Assembly (NCBI GenBank): GCA_019722365.1
Contig: JADFUC010000501.1
Location: 2,356,001 to 2,420,000, forward strand
Length of the DNA stretch: 64,000 bases
Reading direction: 5' to 3'
Origin: Lithospermum erythrorhizon
Taxonomy: Eukaryota > Streptophyta > Magnoliopsida > Boraginales > Boraginaceae
Position numbers and translations under genes: made by a program
The notes under the pieces: model-generated
Told to the model about the DNA's origin: nothing
The model's input: only the letters and a program-made list of their open reading frames with translations
The model's database searches: none
Shown here: positions 40,201-53,900 of the stretch, one piece after another
Layout of the letters: each line of letters opens with the position of its first letter
How positions within the stretch are numbered: the stretch's first letter is position 1

Positions 40201-41020
40201 ACTGCCTGTTGTTTTTGTTGTTGTTGTTGTTCCATCGTTACTTTTATTGGATGCTTGAGTTGCAAAGCTAAGATGGGATGGATCAATTCCAGTGTCAATC
40301 ATTCCTATTACCACTCCCTGCCCAGAATTTCTCCCTCCACCCAGTTTGGGCCAAACACCTGAAGGAATTCCTAGGAAATCAGGTGTGTGTGTTGTCATTT
40401 TCTCCATCTTTATGTCTTCATAAATGGCTCTGACTCCCTGTGCATGTTGTAGGCTGACAAGGGCCTGGAGATATATGTACCAATGAAGGATCAAGTTTGG
40501 CAAAAAATACACAGAATAATATTCTGAGTGATTAACAGGTTATTTTAGGGGACGGTATGATATATGGCACACACACAGGTGAACATCAGCTATAGTACTG
40601 GTACCTACCTCTTGGGATTTCACATGAATGGCAAATCCATTGAGTAAATGAGTGTAGCTGTACAACTTCGTGTAGGCACTTCTTTCAAGAAGCGATTCTA
40701 GCAGAAAATTGTGATCTCTTCTCATCCTCTCCTTCTGGGGTGTTAAATCTTCCAGATTCCTGCAAATATATCATCACTGAGATTTGATCTGCACAAAATA
40801 ATACTTCGTACTAAATATAGCCTTTTATGATTACAATAAAAAACCTCGGAGAAGCATTCTTGATTTTGCCCAACACCACAGGATCTTCGTCCATTAAAAC
40901 CATGAAAACTTTGGCTTCTGCAGAGAAGGGTTCCCATTTTTTAATTGAAATCACAAAAAGAATCAACACAAAAGTTAATCCCATTGACATATAGGCTGAC
41001 ACTTTACCTGCAGAAAACAT
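37210..41020 (-). CDS. Subtilisin-like serine protease, SBT2 type, with a broken splice donor
   Basis: Secreted S8 peptidase. Exons (minus): 40845-41020, 40609-40759, 40037-40464, 39832-39927, 39360-39429, 38918-39200, 38456-38790, 38059-38326 and 37210-37901; 832 residues if all are joined, normal for SBT2. Order: signal anchor (GLTFVLILFVIS), I9 prodomain (LYSYTHLLNGFAIHV), catalytic domain with Asp166 (MIDTGIDPSH), His250 (DGHGS) and Ser613 (SGTSMATPHIAG), PA domain in exon 7, Fn3-like C-terminus. Every junction has correct borders and phase except one: after exon 3 the base pair following GGAAG is CC instead of GT (40036-40035). Without splicing there, translation would stop at 40018-40020, just past the catalytic His. 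So this is a splice-damaged allele or recent pseudogene, a very rare non-canonical intron, or a sequence error. All else is intact. Confidence 0.85.
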
Positions 41021-41969
41021 GGTCTTATATGGTAGATGATAATAAGTATTTTGTGAGCCCTGCAGCTCCTTTCATGCCTAGAGAAAAGTTCATGCCTTCC
41101 CCATTTTCAAACAACTCAAGTCAACATGGTTAGTTGGCCCCTTACATCCTTAGGAATCAGGAATGATACACTAAAATAGCCAGTCTGCAATTATTAGACG
41201 TCATTCTGAATTCTTCATCCCCATTGCTGTTTTTTAATATTCTGATTGGCCAAACCCCTTCTCAGACCAAAATTGAACTAAACAGGTCCACTTATTGTAA
41301 ATGTACCAGTAACAAAGGGAAACGCCACAATAAAAAATATTTACAAGACCTCATCAATAATAGGATTCTTACAAGGAGATGAATTACATAGCATCAGAAG
41401 CTCAAGTTTGAACATCACAAACATCACAAATCCTACCACATCCGTAGAATATTCAAGGTCCTAGTAAACTCTACACATATTTTTCTGACAGGTATTTATA
41501 GATAGCTTTTGTAGCTGGAGCAACTGTTGTCGATCAACTGTGATTGAATTTGTTCCATCACAGATGACACAAATTTCTTACTGATTTTAAAAAAAAAAAA
41601 ATATATGCTTCAGCAATTGTAAAAAATCTTAGATATAGTAGTTGTCCTACTTGAATAACTTGAGTAGTTGGAGAGATAGAGAACAGTAACTACCAAGAAG
41701 ATCATCCTCATTAATTTATAGGAAATGATTTGTTTACATATTTAAGGGCTCAACGCCTCAACCCCTAATTCTATGAGAAGTTAAAAAGGAGGTCAAAATT
41801 TTAAGTAACAGCAGCCACTTTGCAGAATTACTGCCTTCCTCTTCAACTTTCAACTATCCTTGTACAACCTTTTAAGAATGAATATAGGCAATCCTGCTAG
41901 CTTTTACAATATAAGGATTACGGAATAACCAATACAAGGATGTACAACAATTGGTATCACGGGTACCAG
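41021..41969. other. Intergenic between subtilase and methyltransferase genes
   Basis: Holds the subtilase promoter and the 3' flank of the methyltransferase gene, both on the minus strand. There is a 12-base A run near 41590. No other gene is seen. Confidence 0.45.
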
Positions 41970-44900
41970 TCACTGGGATCTCTGCTGACGTGTGTACTCC
42001 CAGAGAGCAATGGCACCACTGACATGAACATTCAGAGACCGAACTACTCCAAGTTGTGGAATTTCAACACAAGCATCCAACATGTGAATGATCTCAACTG
42101 GTATTCCTTCCTTTTCACGGCCAAGGACTAGAACCTGTCAATGATGAAGCATGCAATCATATCATGCAAAAAGGTAGAAGTTCACAATCACAACAGAGAG
42201 AGAGGCTCATGCAGACAAGATAGCGAGGGGAGTTATCCACATATATATTAGTTGATATTAACTATAGTGGAACAAGAAGATGATTTTCTTAGCAACAAAC
42301 TCATGATCAATAGCTGATATACTTACAGTTTTCCTAGGGAAGACATATTGATCTAAAGATATGCTGTTTGCAGTTTGCTCGAGACCCAAAATAGAAAATC
42401 CTTCTATCTTCTTTTGCTCCAAGAAAACCTTCAAACTGCCAACAGGGACTTCAACAATGGGGACCCATTTATCTGCTGTCACGCTAGACCAAATGATATA
42501 GGCATAAAAAATCAGAAGCCAAAAGAAAGTTATCATAAACTATGTAATACATACATAAAATAAATAGTGCCAATGTGATTGTAAATAAATGCTATCATGG
42601 ACAGAAGATTATTTATGCAAACTTGAATTGAATTTTTGAAATATAGAGATCTATGAATTCATTCTACACAACTCTACCAACAAAAGACACCACCCTTAGT
42701 GATACTCTAAAAGAACTATTTAGGGTCTATTTAGTTCACAAGATATATTTTTCATTTCTTTTACCTTCAAAATCTATAATGAGAGTTCTCGTTTTCCTTT
42801 CTAACATCCGTTGGTTGCTTTTAATTCATTATTCCCACTTTTCTACCTACCTACTTCAGTCGTACAAACCAAATTGACACAGAGGTCATTGCCGTCATGT
42901 TGACTATGAAGAGTTTTCCCTAAAAAAATATTTCTTGTAAACTGGACACCCTTACTTTCCACATTCTCAACTCATTGATTCAAAGCTTTATGCTTAATGA
43001 AAAAATAAACCAAATAATGAAAAGAGACGTGTGAAGGTTTTTCGGGGGGGTCATGAATAAGGAACCAAGTATGCTCATAAATACTTTGGAGCTCTCTCCA
43101 ACAGATGAAGAATTAAAACTTCTCAAAAACTGGAGTAAGCATGTAATTGATTTAAAAGGTGGACTTCAACTTATCTACCCAGTCAGATCATCATGCTAAA
43201 TGAATGCATAAGTTAATAAATATTTCAACTCAACAATGGATCACTGAAGAAAACAGTGATCAGAATCAGATGGGAAAAGATTATCTCTGGAAACCTGATG
43301 AGTTGAAATTGCTTGTCTTTTAGTATACTCTTGTCTGCAATTGCCAATCCAGCTGCCCTGAACACCTATCAGAAAGTAGGAATTTCAAGTCATGTTTTTT
43401 TGTTCTTTTTCATTTTTGTAATTCCTTTTTATATTCTTTTAGACAGGGAGGGGGGGGATTCAGTTGTAATCTGCTGAGGGGAAATAAGTTACAAATAAAT
43501 AATTAAAAAAATAGAAAATACAATACCCACAACTGAAAAGAAAAGAGAAGAAAATACCAATCCATATATTTGCTGATCCAAATATTTAACTAACAGGCAT
43601 ACCTCACATGTCCGTACCAATCCAGCAAGATTAGGTATTCTATCAATAAGTGATGCTACAAAAATAAACTCTTGTCGGCTTCCTTTTAACTTCTCCACAG
43701 CAACACATCTCGAATGTAGCAAGTCGTAAAACAGTTGATCTTCAGTCTCTATATCTATAATCCATCAAGCACAGAATTAGATGTGAAATTTGCAATCCTT
43801 TCTAGGACAACAGACCAATTGCATTCAAGTACCGAATTATCAGATAAAAGACTACGAATCAAAGGTTGTAAAAGCTGCAACTGTAGTGTTATATATAATA
43901 CCATACTGTCTTTTCAACTAACAGCTTACTGCCAATATTTATGCAATGCTAGAACGTGGGTCGATTATGACGAGAATGGACTTCCCAAAATCATAATACA
44001 AGAGGCATAGATCTGGACTATCTTATTAGGATAACCAATTTGTACACCAATAGAACATTGAATTTAGATCTTGCCTTGAGAGCGAGTAAAACAAAATAAA
44101 GGTTTTTGAGGAGTTATAAACTAACAGACAGTGACGATATTGTCCATGCTGTCGAGGCTACTGAAGTCGGGGTGCAATGACCCATAACATGGTAGACTCA
44201 TCAGATTTCTGGGGACAAACGAAAGGACTCTACTCACATCTCAAGATACTTAGTTTCTTCAGTTTATGTCTTGAAAGTAAACTTAACTTTCCTCTAGGTA
44301 AGCCATAATCCAAAATATTTCAGTTAATGTAATAGTAATGACCATCAATCTAGGTTAGTACAAAGTTCCAACATACCCATAAGTGATCTGAATGTTTCTC
44401 CACTATCGAACACAGCTCTAGTCCCTTCATTGACGTGATTAGGAAAGGTTATCTTCTTTTGGAAATCCAGGGACATTTCTTGCATCGCTTCAGGAGTCAA
44501 GTGTTCCTCTGTAGAATGTACAGATTCTATTTCAGACTTTTGACCTTCAACAGCATGGATGCTCTCATTTTTTATGGCTATGGCATCATTAGCCATAGAG
44601 GACCTAAGATCCTCTCTTGCATCCTGCAGCAAATTATCTTGAGAAATAAGAAGTGTCCATGAAATACAGAACACGATCTGGCAGGCACTTACATTAAGGA
44701 AGATGGTTACTTGATCCATTAGGCTTGTCGGGACACATTCAAATTGAGCTTCCTTCGATTGGCCAAAAGAGGTAGAAAATAACATTTAGAAATATTCAAC
44801 GATCTAGAGAACAATGCAAAAAGAACGACTTTGAAATTGATAATGAGCAAGATAACAGTGATACTACTAGAATTGATGAAGCAGGCAACATACTTTTATT

Positions 44901-47900
44901 CACCAACCCGATAGCAGAACACAGATTGCTTTGTTCGCAATGTTTTCTTAAATTGCTTTGTTGGCAGTGATCATCTGATCTTACTGAGATGTAGTCATTA
45001 TATAATTCCTCAAAAGGTCAAGAACCACATGTAACTATATTTATCCCAATGTTAATAACAGAACTAAGAGGACAAATTTAACTTTGCTATGAGGCAAACT
45101 AAAGAGATGTTTGACCAATCATATGGAATTAACCATAAATATATAAAGATAAAAACCCACATTAAAAAATGACTATCACCTCTATTCGACTTGAGAAAAT
45201 TCCAGCTGGAGAAACAGATAGTTTAGGATCAAAATCATCAAGGTAACCTTCCATTGAAGCTCTCAACCTGCAAGATATGTAACACCATAATCATGGTTGC
45301 AGCAAATGAAGGAAACGGCATAAACAAAAAAGCGAGGTAATGAAAAAACTTTCAAAATAATTTATTTAGCAGACACGCGAACTTCAAAAAGCATCTTATA
45401 ATTTATTTAGCAGACACGCGAACTTCAAAATACTTTAGCAACCTCCATTTTAAGTTAAATTTTATGACCATAGAGCCTGCCTTTACCATTGGTAATTCAT
45501 TGTTCATTCCTTTTTAATATAAACATTTCAATCCAATATCCAATAAGTATCTGAAGCTCTAATAGTTTTGGCCCTGCTGTAAAATATCCTGAAGAAATAT
45601 GTAAGTGGGCTTACAATTATACCTTGCACAATCAGGATTTTTAGTCAAGTAATGTTTCAAGTCCTCAAAGCACTTCCTCTCCAATGGCATGGTTACCAAG
45701 GTACCGACAAAGGGAAACAGTTTATGAAGAATATGATACACCAGTAACTGCATAAGAAATAGTTTCGAATAGTCTTGATCAAATTCCGCAAGTGGGCAAT
45801 AAATTAAAACCACCGGTTATCCACAGAAAGTTACCTGAGCAAACCCACGCAAAGTGTGATGATGCGAGGTCAACAGTGGAATTATAGGGGGTAGTAACTC
45901 TTCCAGATGCCTAGATTGAGAAGCTTTAGTTGTATGGAGAATTATGTTAGCTGCTATAAATACGTACGATGATAAGGCCTGCAGCATGCCAGCAACAAGA
46001 ACATGATATCCTAAGTACCGACCAACTAAAATCAAATATATAACCAACAAGATAGAACATAAATTTAACACGTTTATCACGTAAGGACATTTGACTAAGA
46101 GGGAAAAGGGAAAATTCACGAACAATGTGGTTGGTATAGACAACAGTAAACTTTCCTTGATATCCGAGGATGAAATTTTTTACTAAGACATCGTCACATC
46201 AATCTTCACACTAATTTAACTATATGCATAAATACGAAAACAAAGACGTAGATAATAAATTTGTTCACCTGGGGCCGCATCTCATAATTTCGGAGTAAAT
46301 GAACCAATTCTTGGCCAACCTGTTTTAGCAAATAATATAATAATGAGTGAAGCGTACACAGGATTTCATGATTCAGAGTCGTAAATACCATAACTGAAGT
46401 TATTTACATAATATAATTAATTGCATCTGAATTTAGAAGTTGGAAGTGGCAGAGAGGTCAACAACACACCATCTACAAACTTCTTACCAGTGATGGAAAT
46501 TTCAGATATACATAAATTGCAAATGTTTCCAGATACTGACGAACAGAGGGCAAGTTGTTCCTCTGTAAAAGAAGGCATCCATCAGTAAATGTGAATGTCC
46601 AAGAATTAGTTATTTTAGTGAGCATCATCATGAACTCATAACCTAGATAATCAACTGAATAAATTGAACAAACAAATTTGTTAAATCGAAATTGCAATTT
46701 ATTCTTCTTTCTTTAAATCTTTTTTGGGCTCTTTTTGATTTTGGACTTCCCAAAGTACTTGGTTGTTGTAGAAACCTTTGCATGGGTAAAGTTAACTATA
46801 CAAATTCATTTGATAAAATAGTTCCACGCATGGTCATTAACACTAGCAATTTGACATATAGGCATGGATCACTTAATTTATTTACTGTCTTGTTGCTTAC
46901 TTACTGTCAATACTTAAAACAATTAAGGAATGGTGTAAATTAGGAAGAAGAGGATAAATGCTTTCCAATAGTGCAAGATCAAATGTTGAAAAATCTATGA
47001 GTCCTTTTAATAGAATGATAAGCCTCTAGAGAAGAATGAGTTTACCTGCAATGACATATGCAAGCTAAGCATAACTTCTTCCACGTTATCTTGATCGGTG
47101 AAACGTGCAAGAATGCATATCATTTGCCACACACGAACTTTACGCCTGTGGATCTGCACAAAAACAAAAAATTAATATAAGGCCACAAGCAAGAAAATTT
47201 CCATGATTATCTTATTTGGATAAGCCATTAGCATAGCATAAATGTTCAAGATGTTCCCGTTTTTTTTTAAAATATGAACAAATTTGGTAAACCCATAATC
47301 CACACTGCTTTGATATCATGGTGTAAATTAAAAAGGAACGTGAGAACTATAAATAAGTGATTTGCCAAGGTAATCAGAATCAGAAGAATTGAGCAATGGC
47401 AAACGGGCCCTCAAATTGTTCCTCAACAATGAACTCTCCCCATATTCATATAAGTTGTTTCCACTATTACAATTCGTGATAATACAACATTAAAAATTTC
47501 CCACTTTGTATTAGTTAACCCATGTCACTTCCCTAGACTCCATAATTTAGGTTTTGATTTAAAAGAAGGGTATGATTATTAAATTACTGGACCTCCAATC
47601 TTAATATTAGAGCAAAGTCAAAGCAGCTCATTCAAACTGAAATAGAGGGAGTATATTTCTAGTGTAATCATACATGCAACAGAAAGTTACAATATTAAAG
47701 ATAAGCCTTAATCATAATATACCAAAAGACACTCATCGGAAAGAGGTTAGGTAATCAAGCTTACAGCACTGTGTTTCTTATATAGCTCTTTCGATAGGTC
47801 CTTGTCATGTGTCTGCATTAAATAAAGCCATCATTAGCATGATATATACTACCAGGTTACTACATAGCAAACTCTTAATATAAGCGACTCGCAGTCACCC

Positions 47901-50900
47901 AGGTTTGTGTACTGAGTATATTATGTGTACTCCAAAGACAATGAACAAATTCTGGAATCAATCAGATATATCTGAACATAGATGCCAGTGAAAGAATCGA
48001 CAGTGACGATGTTTATGAAGATTAAGTGAATCAAAACTATACAGAAATCACATAAATACACTCTTGTGAGTTTGAGCATATCCAATACCACAGAATATAG
48101 AAGTTCCGTCAAAAACATTTTCCCAGAAGAAAATGCGCAGTCACTATTTTTGTCCGTATCTCCTGGTTCTCCAAGTTGGTAAAACAGAGCGGCAACGGAT
48201 ACACGTGCATAAAGCTCAGTATTGACAAATTCCTGTTATCAAACCAAACATAATTCAAAAGCATGATAGAAGAAGATCCCCTCTCATATGGAGCGTAGAT
48301 CAAGATTTTGGAGAATAATAGAGAAAGAGACCAAAGAACAGGCAATGCATCTAGATTCTAAAAGAAGAAATTCCCATGTAATGGTGCAAAGATATGGACT
48401 TGAGAAGGGGGACATCAAAACCATCAGGAGTCCTTCAGCTCCCTTTTCCTAATTCATGTTCACCTTTAAAAACACTTCAGATGTGGTCACCTGTCCTAGA
48501 AGTTCTCTCCAATCCAAGCATGTCTAGATGTGTCTAAGGGAGGGATCCTCTAGGAAGAAAGTGTAACCTTTTTGCCGCCACTACCAATAAATTGCTTCAA
48601 ACACGCGTCACATTCATGATTTTTGACAAATTTTCTATAAAACCTTGATCAAGCACTCTGAGTAACAACTTGCTACTTGTTTTATAAAAAACGCACCTCA
48701 GTCAGCTCACGATCTGGACTTTTAGCTAAGAGTGACACCTCAAGCCTTGCATCCTGGTTCTCAACCAATTCAGCTTCAAAGTCTTCATCAAATGCAACTG
48801 GGAGATGGAAGTGAGAAGTAAAAATACCATAAGATTTAAGGAAGATGTAATGGTTTGTAGTCGATCAAGATTAACCCAACTAACAGACCAGATTTTGGCA
48901 TTAGTGACAAAAGGACAACTTATATAAGGCACAGAAAACTATTTCTGAAAGTAACTGGTGCTCAAGAGCGCTTACCAGATCCATACAATGTTAACAACTT
49001 TATCTCTTGTATATAATATTTAATTATCTTGGGTTGCGAAAGCCAAAGCCCTGTCAAATGTAATGCAGACAAGCGAATAGTGCGAGGACTTCGTGTCCCT
49101 TCCTCCAGAATTCTCTCAACCAACTGTTGGAATCAAAAGTGCGAACGTCAAAAGTAAATCACTAAGGTTGACATCCAACGAATCAGCCTTATATCTTATA
49201 GCCTAAATATTAAGGATAAATTTAACATACAAAAATCAAGGTAAAGAGATAACGGAGAGAAATGTAACCCATTTCAAAGGACCAGGCTCGTTTTCATATT
49301 CATGCATGCTCTCATTACTAAACACTGAGTGGTGCAAAACAGAAGACAACAGTGCAGCAATTGGAGCAACTCTTCGCTTATTGCAGCTAGCATGCAGAAC
49401 CCAAGACGATCGAACCAAACGCCACATCATCTGCATAAAAAATATTAATCTGACAGGTGGCATAAATCATAAAGCATATATATACAGTGGATATATGACA
49501 GCTTATGATGAACCTGATGTTGATGTCTTTTCTTAAACTAGCCCCACACAACCATGGAAAAAGAGATAATTTTAAGATGATATGCTTGTAATACACATAT
49601 TTAAATATTACATTGTGTCGAAAAAGAGAAACCAAATCAAGATGTATACCTGAGAATTAACACCATCTCCAGAAGAAACCAAACAGCCCTTTTGACCAGA
49701 TGCAAACAGCTCCAAGACAAATCTAACTGATCGTAGTATGTGCAACACAGAAGCTTCCCCGGCATTTTCAATACTACATAAACATTTAAAATAATTATGT
49801 TAAACCAGATCTCCATAATCACAAAAAGAAAACTTCAATATTTAGGGCATAAGGTACTAATGCTCCTAAGAAAACTAATTATGGAAAGCACAGACCTGAA
49901 AGTATGTGTCCAATTGGCTGATTTGTGAATTGTGATGCTGTAGGAACCACTAAAGTTATATTCTACTCTTAATTATATTTTGCTTTACTTACAGGTAGGA
50001 GAACAGGTGGCTCGTGGTTATTTCCAGTTCTTTAGCAAGTAAGTTCAATTATGTGGAAGAAGAAGAAAACAACCACCAAACAACTCCTGTTATCCCAATG
50101 CTCAATCGACTTACTAGAAGTAATACCTTTGCTGCAGTCAACATTAAGTCAATGTATCCACATCTCACCTATTATCAAGATCACTGAAGATCTGGTGGAG
50201 TGCAGTATTAGAATAAAAGAATTGACAGCTACTCGTATGAACTCCTTTGTGTAGAGCAGACTTTGGGATAGATAATAGAGATTCTAGGCACATCCACTGT
50301 AATAACAAGATAAATTGCTCAGACATTGAATAAGCTAATTCTTAGTAATCAACACAACGTTTACAGAACCTATCAATGATGGAGGAGTTCTAATATGCAC
50401 ACACCAATAGACATATAAATGAAGAATTATAAGATTCAAAATACCTTCTTCAAATGAAGAGAGGGTTTGGCTAGATCATTTGCATGTGGATATAAGAGAT
50501 CACCAAAGACATGCTCTCGTTAGCTTTTGGTTATTATAAGCAATTGAAGAAACTAGGCATTTATTCCAAAGTCACGAAAAAATTAACAAGGCAAAACCAA
50601 GACGAAGTTGTAAATTTATGTTCTCACATTATTAACTTCCTTATTCGTATTTCAAACAACATCTATGATAAAGTTGAAATCATTCCCTCCCCCATGTCTA
50701 TGTCTGCGTGTCACATATTAAATGTCCATGTTCTCATTCCAAAATACAAGTTTATCGCTCCTCTGTTCATGATATTATGGTATACTTTGTTAAACTTCAA
50801 TATGCAAGGACATCCTCAGAAGGTAAAAGAAGATCTGCGAAATGTTATTTAAAGTAAACCATTTCCCACATAACTCACCTGGTAATGCATCAATAAACAA

Positions 50901-53900
50901 AAAAAAATGAAAATAATATACATATAATTTTATTTCAAGTACAGTCAAATGTGTGTAGACATGCTTTGTATGCGTACCTTCCAATTCATTAGCACAGCAA
51001 GTCTGGTTCGCACCAGACTTCCCTCTGCTATAAGTTTATTAATGTTCAGGAGAAAAGTCTGAACTAAAGTATCTAATGCAGGTTTGCAGTCCACTACTTC
51101 AGGAGTTGAGTTACTACATCGGATCAACAGAAGCTCCAATGACAAGGTCGAGAATGTATTCGCCAATGATTTGAGAGCATAAGCTAATGATTCATATGCA
51201 GCTAAGGTAACTTCAGCATCAGTCTGTTTCACATGACTCGAGAAATGAATGGGAGTTCAGTTGCCGTAATAATAAAAGTCAACATAAAAAATTGTACCTC
51301 CGATGTACTTGTAGGAGATGTGATGATCTTCCAGCAGAAGTCCCAGAGGAAAGCAAAGGCAGATCTAAAGGAGGTATCAGTTTTGAATTTGGTAGACCAG
51401 CTCAAGATCAGTGCTAAAGACTTGACAGATGTTATCTGTTCAGTCAAAATTGCAAAAAGAAAAAACAGAGCAAAGCATGAGTAACAGTTACTAGCTTTAT
51501 AGCTATAGCAAGTAAATACTATAAATTACTCCCTCCGTTCCAATTTACTTGATCATGGAGTTAAAAAGTACTTTATTAAGAAGTTGAGTGATATTACTAA
51601 CATACCCTAAAAATTACTTTTATCAAAAAACACTTTAATTAATCATGAAACTGAAAAGTACTTTATTAAGGGTCAAAAGTGTAAAGATAGTAATAAAGTT
51701 GTATTGAAATCCTATATGATCAAGTAAAAAAGAAAGAGGAAATTTTGCTACATGATCAAGTAAATTGGGACGGAGGGAGTATTAAACTACTTAAAATGAA
51801 ATTTAACACAAACTAATAGAATCTATGTGTAGCAAGATTCACATTGTTCTCTGCATATATCTTAAGCTGAAAGAATGTGCAACCGGCAAATCTAGGTTTT
51901 GCCTCTAAACATAAAAATTAATGTTCATTTATATTTTCAATCTGTAGAGATTTACAGCCCAACACTCAGAAATCTCTCTTTGGGGGAAAAGCACTTATGA
52001 TCAGCTACAAACCACATAGGCTAATCGAATTTTGAGTGAAATGGCAAATGCTGCATATTTAATGATTACTTAACTTTGAGAAAATAAGGAAACAAAAGAT
52101 CAACAAATATGTACAGAATATGCTAATGCAATCCCTCTTATAAGTGTTTTAGGCAAATTATAGTCAAGCTCCTTATTCTAGTGGTCTCACTTGCATGCAG
52201 GCAGGGGGTGAGGGCATTAATTCTCAATATCCTGGAACCCGAGTATTCTCTTAAAAATATTTATTTAATACATAATTTTCTTTAGCCGCTTCACATAAAA
52301 CTACAAGATTAACTAATCTCGGATCACCTCAAAACCCTAATACCTTGAGGCATATATCACCAAGAAAACAAAATGCCATGATCAAATTACAAATAGATCA
52401 CCAACTAAATCTTATATCAGAACATACATATTGACAAAGCATTATGTTATATTGCAATGTGAATGGATCTCCATTCAAGATATGCAAAGATAGCTGAAAT
52501 AGATTATAATTGACGGGCGACGATACCGCTTGCAAAACCATGTCAGTAGTTTGAGATGAGAGACGGCGTTGACTTGGGCCTCCGAGCCTTCCCTTGATGG
52601 AACCGGGAAGTGCCCCATGTTCAGTTACTGTAGTGGACCCAAAAATTGAACATGACAATTTAGCAAAAGAAACCAGCTCTGCCTGCATGCATGATACTCT
52701 ATTATTTTAAAACCAATCGAGAATATATGATAAATTGAGATGAGAAAGTGAGATAATACTCATTACCAATATAGAAGAAAACAAGGCAGCAAACTTCTCA
52801 AATATGATTGAATAACCAACAGAATATCTGTGACCAGCAGAGTCTGTAAGGTTAACCTTTTTCTTTCTTCCTATCCTACTGAGACCAATGACTCTTTCCT
52901 GTATTATCTGTAGTTCATGAAGCAAGCTGCAGGCAAGAATGAGATACTTCACAGGTACCCATCGCATCACTGAGTTCTGCTTAGAAATATTATGACCAAA
53001 ATCTTGTAGAAACTACAAAACAAGCAAAAATGAAAGATGAGAGAGTAGGTAGGCATTAACTTTCCTTTTTGTGCATAAACAATCATGGGTAATAGTAGTT
53101 CATGAGATTACCACTCTGCATACCATATTAACTTATTTCATGAGATAATGAGACCTGTCAGAGTTGGTGAACCTTTTACAATTCCTTAAAATGGAATATT
53201 ACTCTACAAAGAAGTGAACATCTAAACGTTTAAGAAAAACTAAAACCAGACAATTGAAAGATGAGCTTAAGTTTTACTATTCAATCAGGCATATCATATT
53301 ATATATTCGACAACAGAAAAACAGAATGCAAGATCAGAGTTAGAAAATACACAATACATAGGCTGAAAGAAACAAAGATTACCACTAATACAAGAGCAGA
53401 CCTACTGGTAACGAGGCATTACAGAAATTATGCCCAGACAGATGGTGGCAAATAACAATTGTCCAGAAAGGACTAATGAGTTTTAGGTCCATGAGTTTCA
53501 TTATAAATGTCAAACTCATTCCTCAACTTTTAAAATCCCCATGCAGAATCTTAAGTTTTGTACTGTGTTTGTTACACATAAAATATGAGAGGTTTGTTTG
53601 TCTGACTCTGACTTGAAGGGAATTTGATATTTATGGGATCGCTACCACATTAACAAACATGCCCCAATGCCTATGAAGAGACTTCCGCTTAAGCAGGGTA
53701 ATGGCGGTCGAATAGTACGCAGCCTTGCCCTTGTGATAATAAGGATGTTGTTTCCAAATTGACCAAAGAGTGAAGTGCAAACACTAACTTCCACTTCACA
53801 ATAAATAAAAAGCATAGGCAGTGCAATGAGTCATTTAGAGGATTGCAGCTATAATACAAAATTGATTTCCAATAATAATATCAAGTTGATTATAAATATT

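Noticed and set aside
50511..50852. Plus-strand frame of 113 codons in a methyltransferase intron
   Set aside because: Antisense to an intron with no splice partners or domain; the length is explained by chance.
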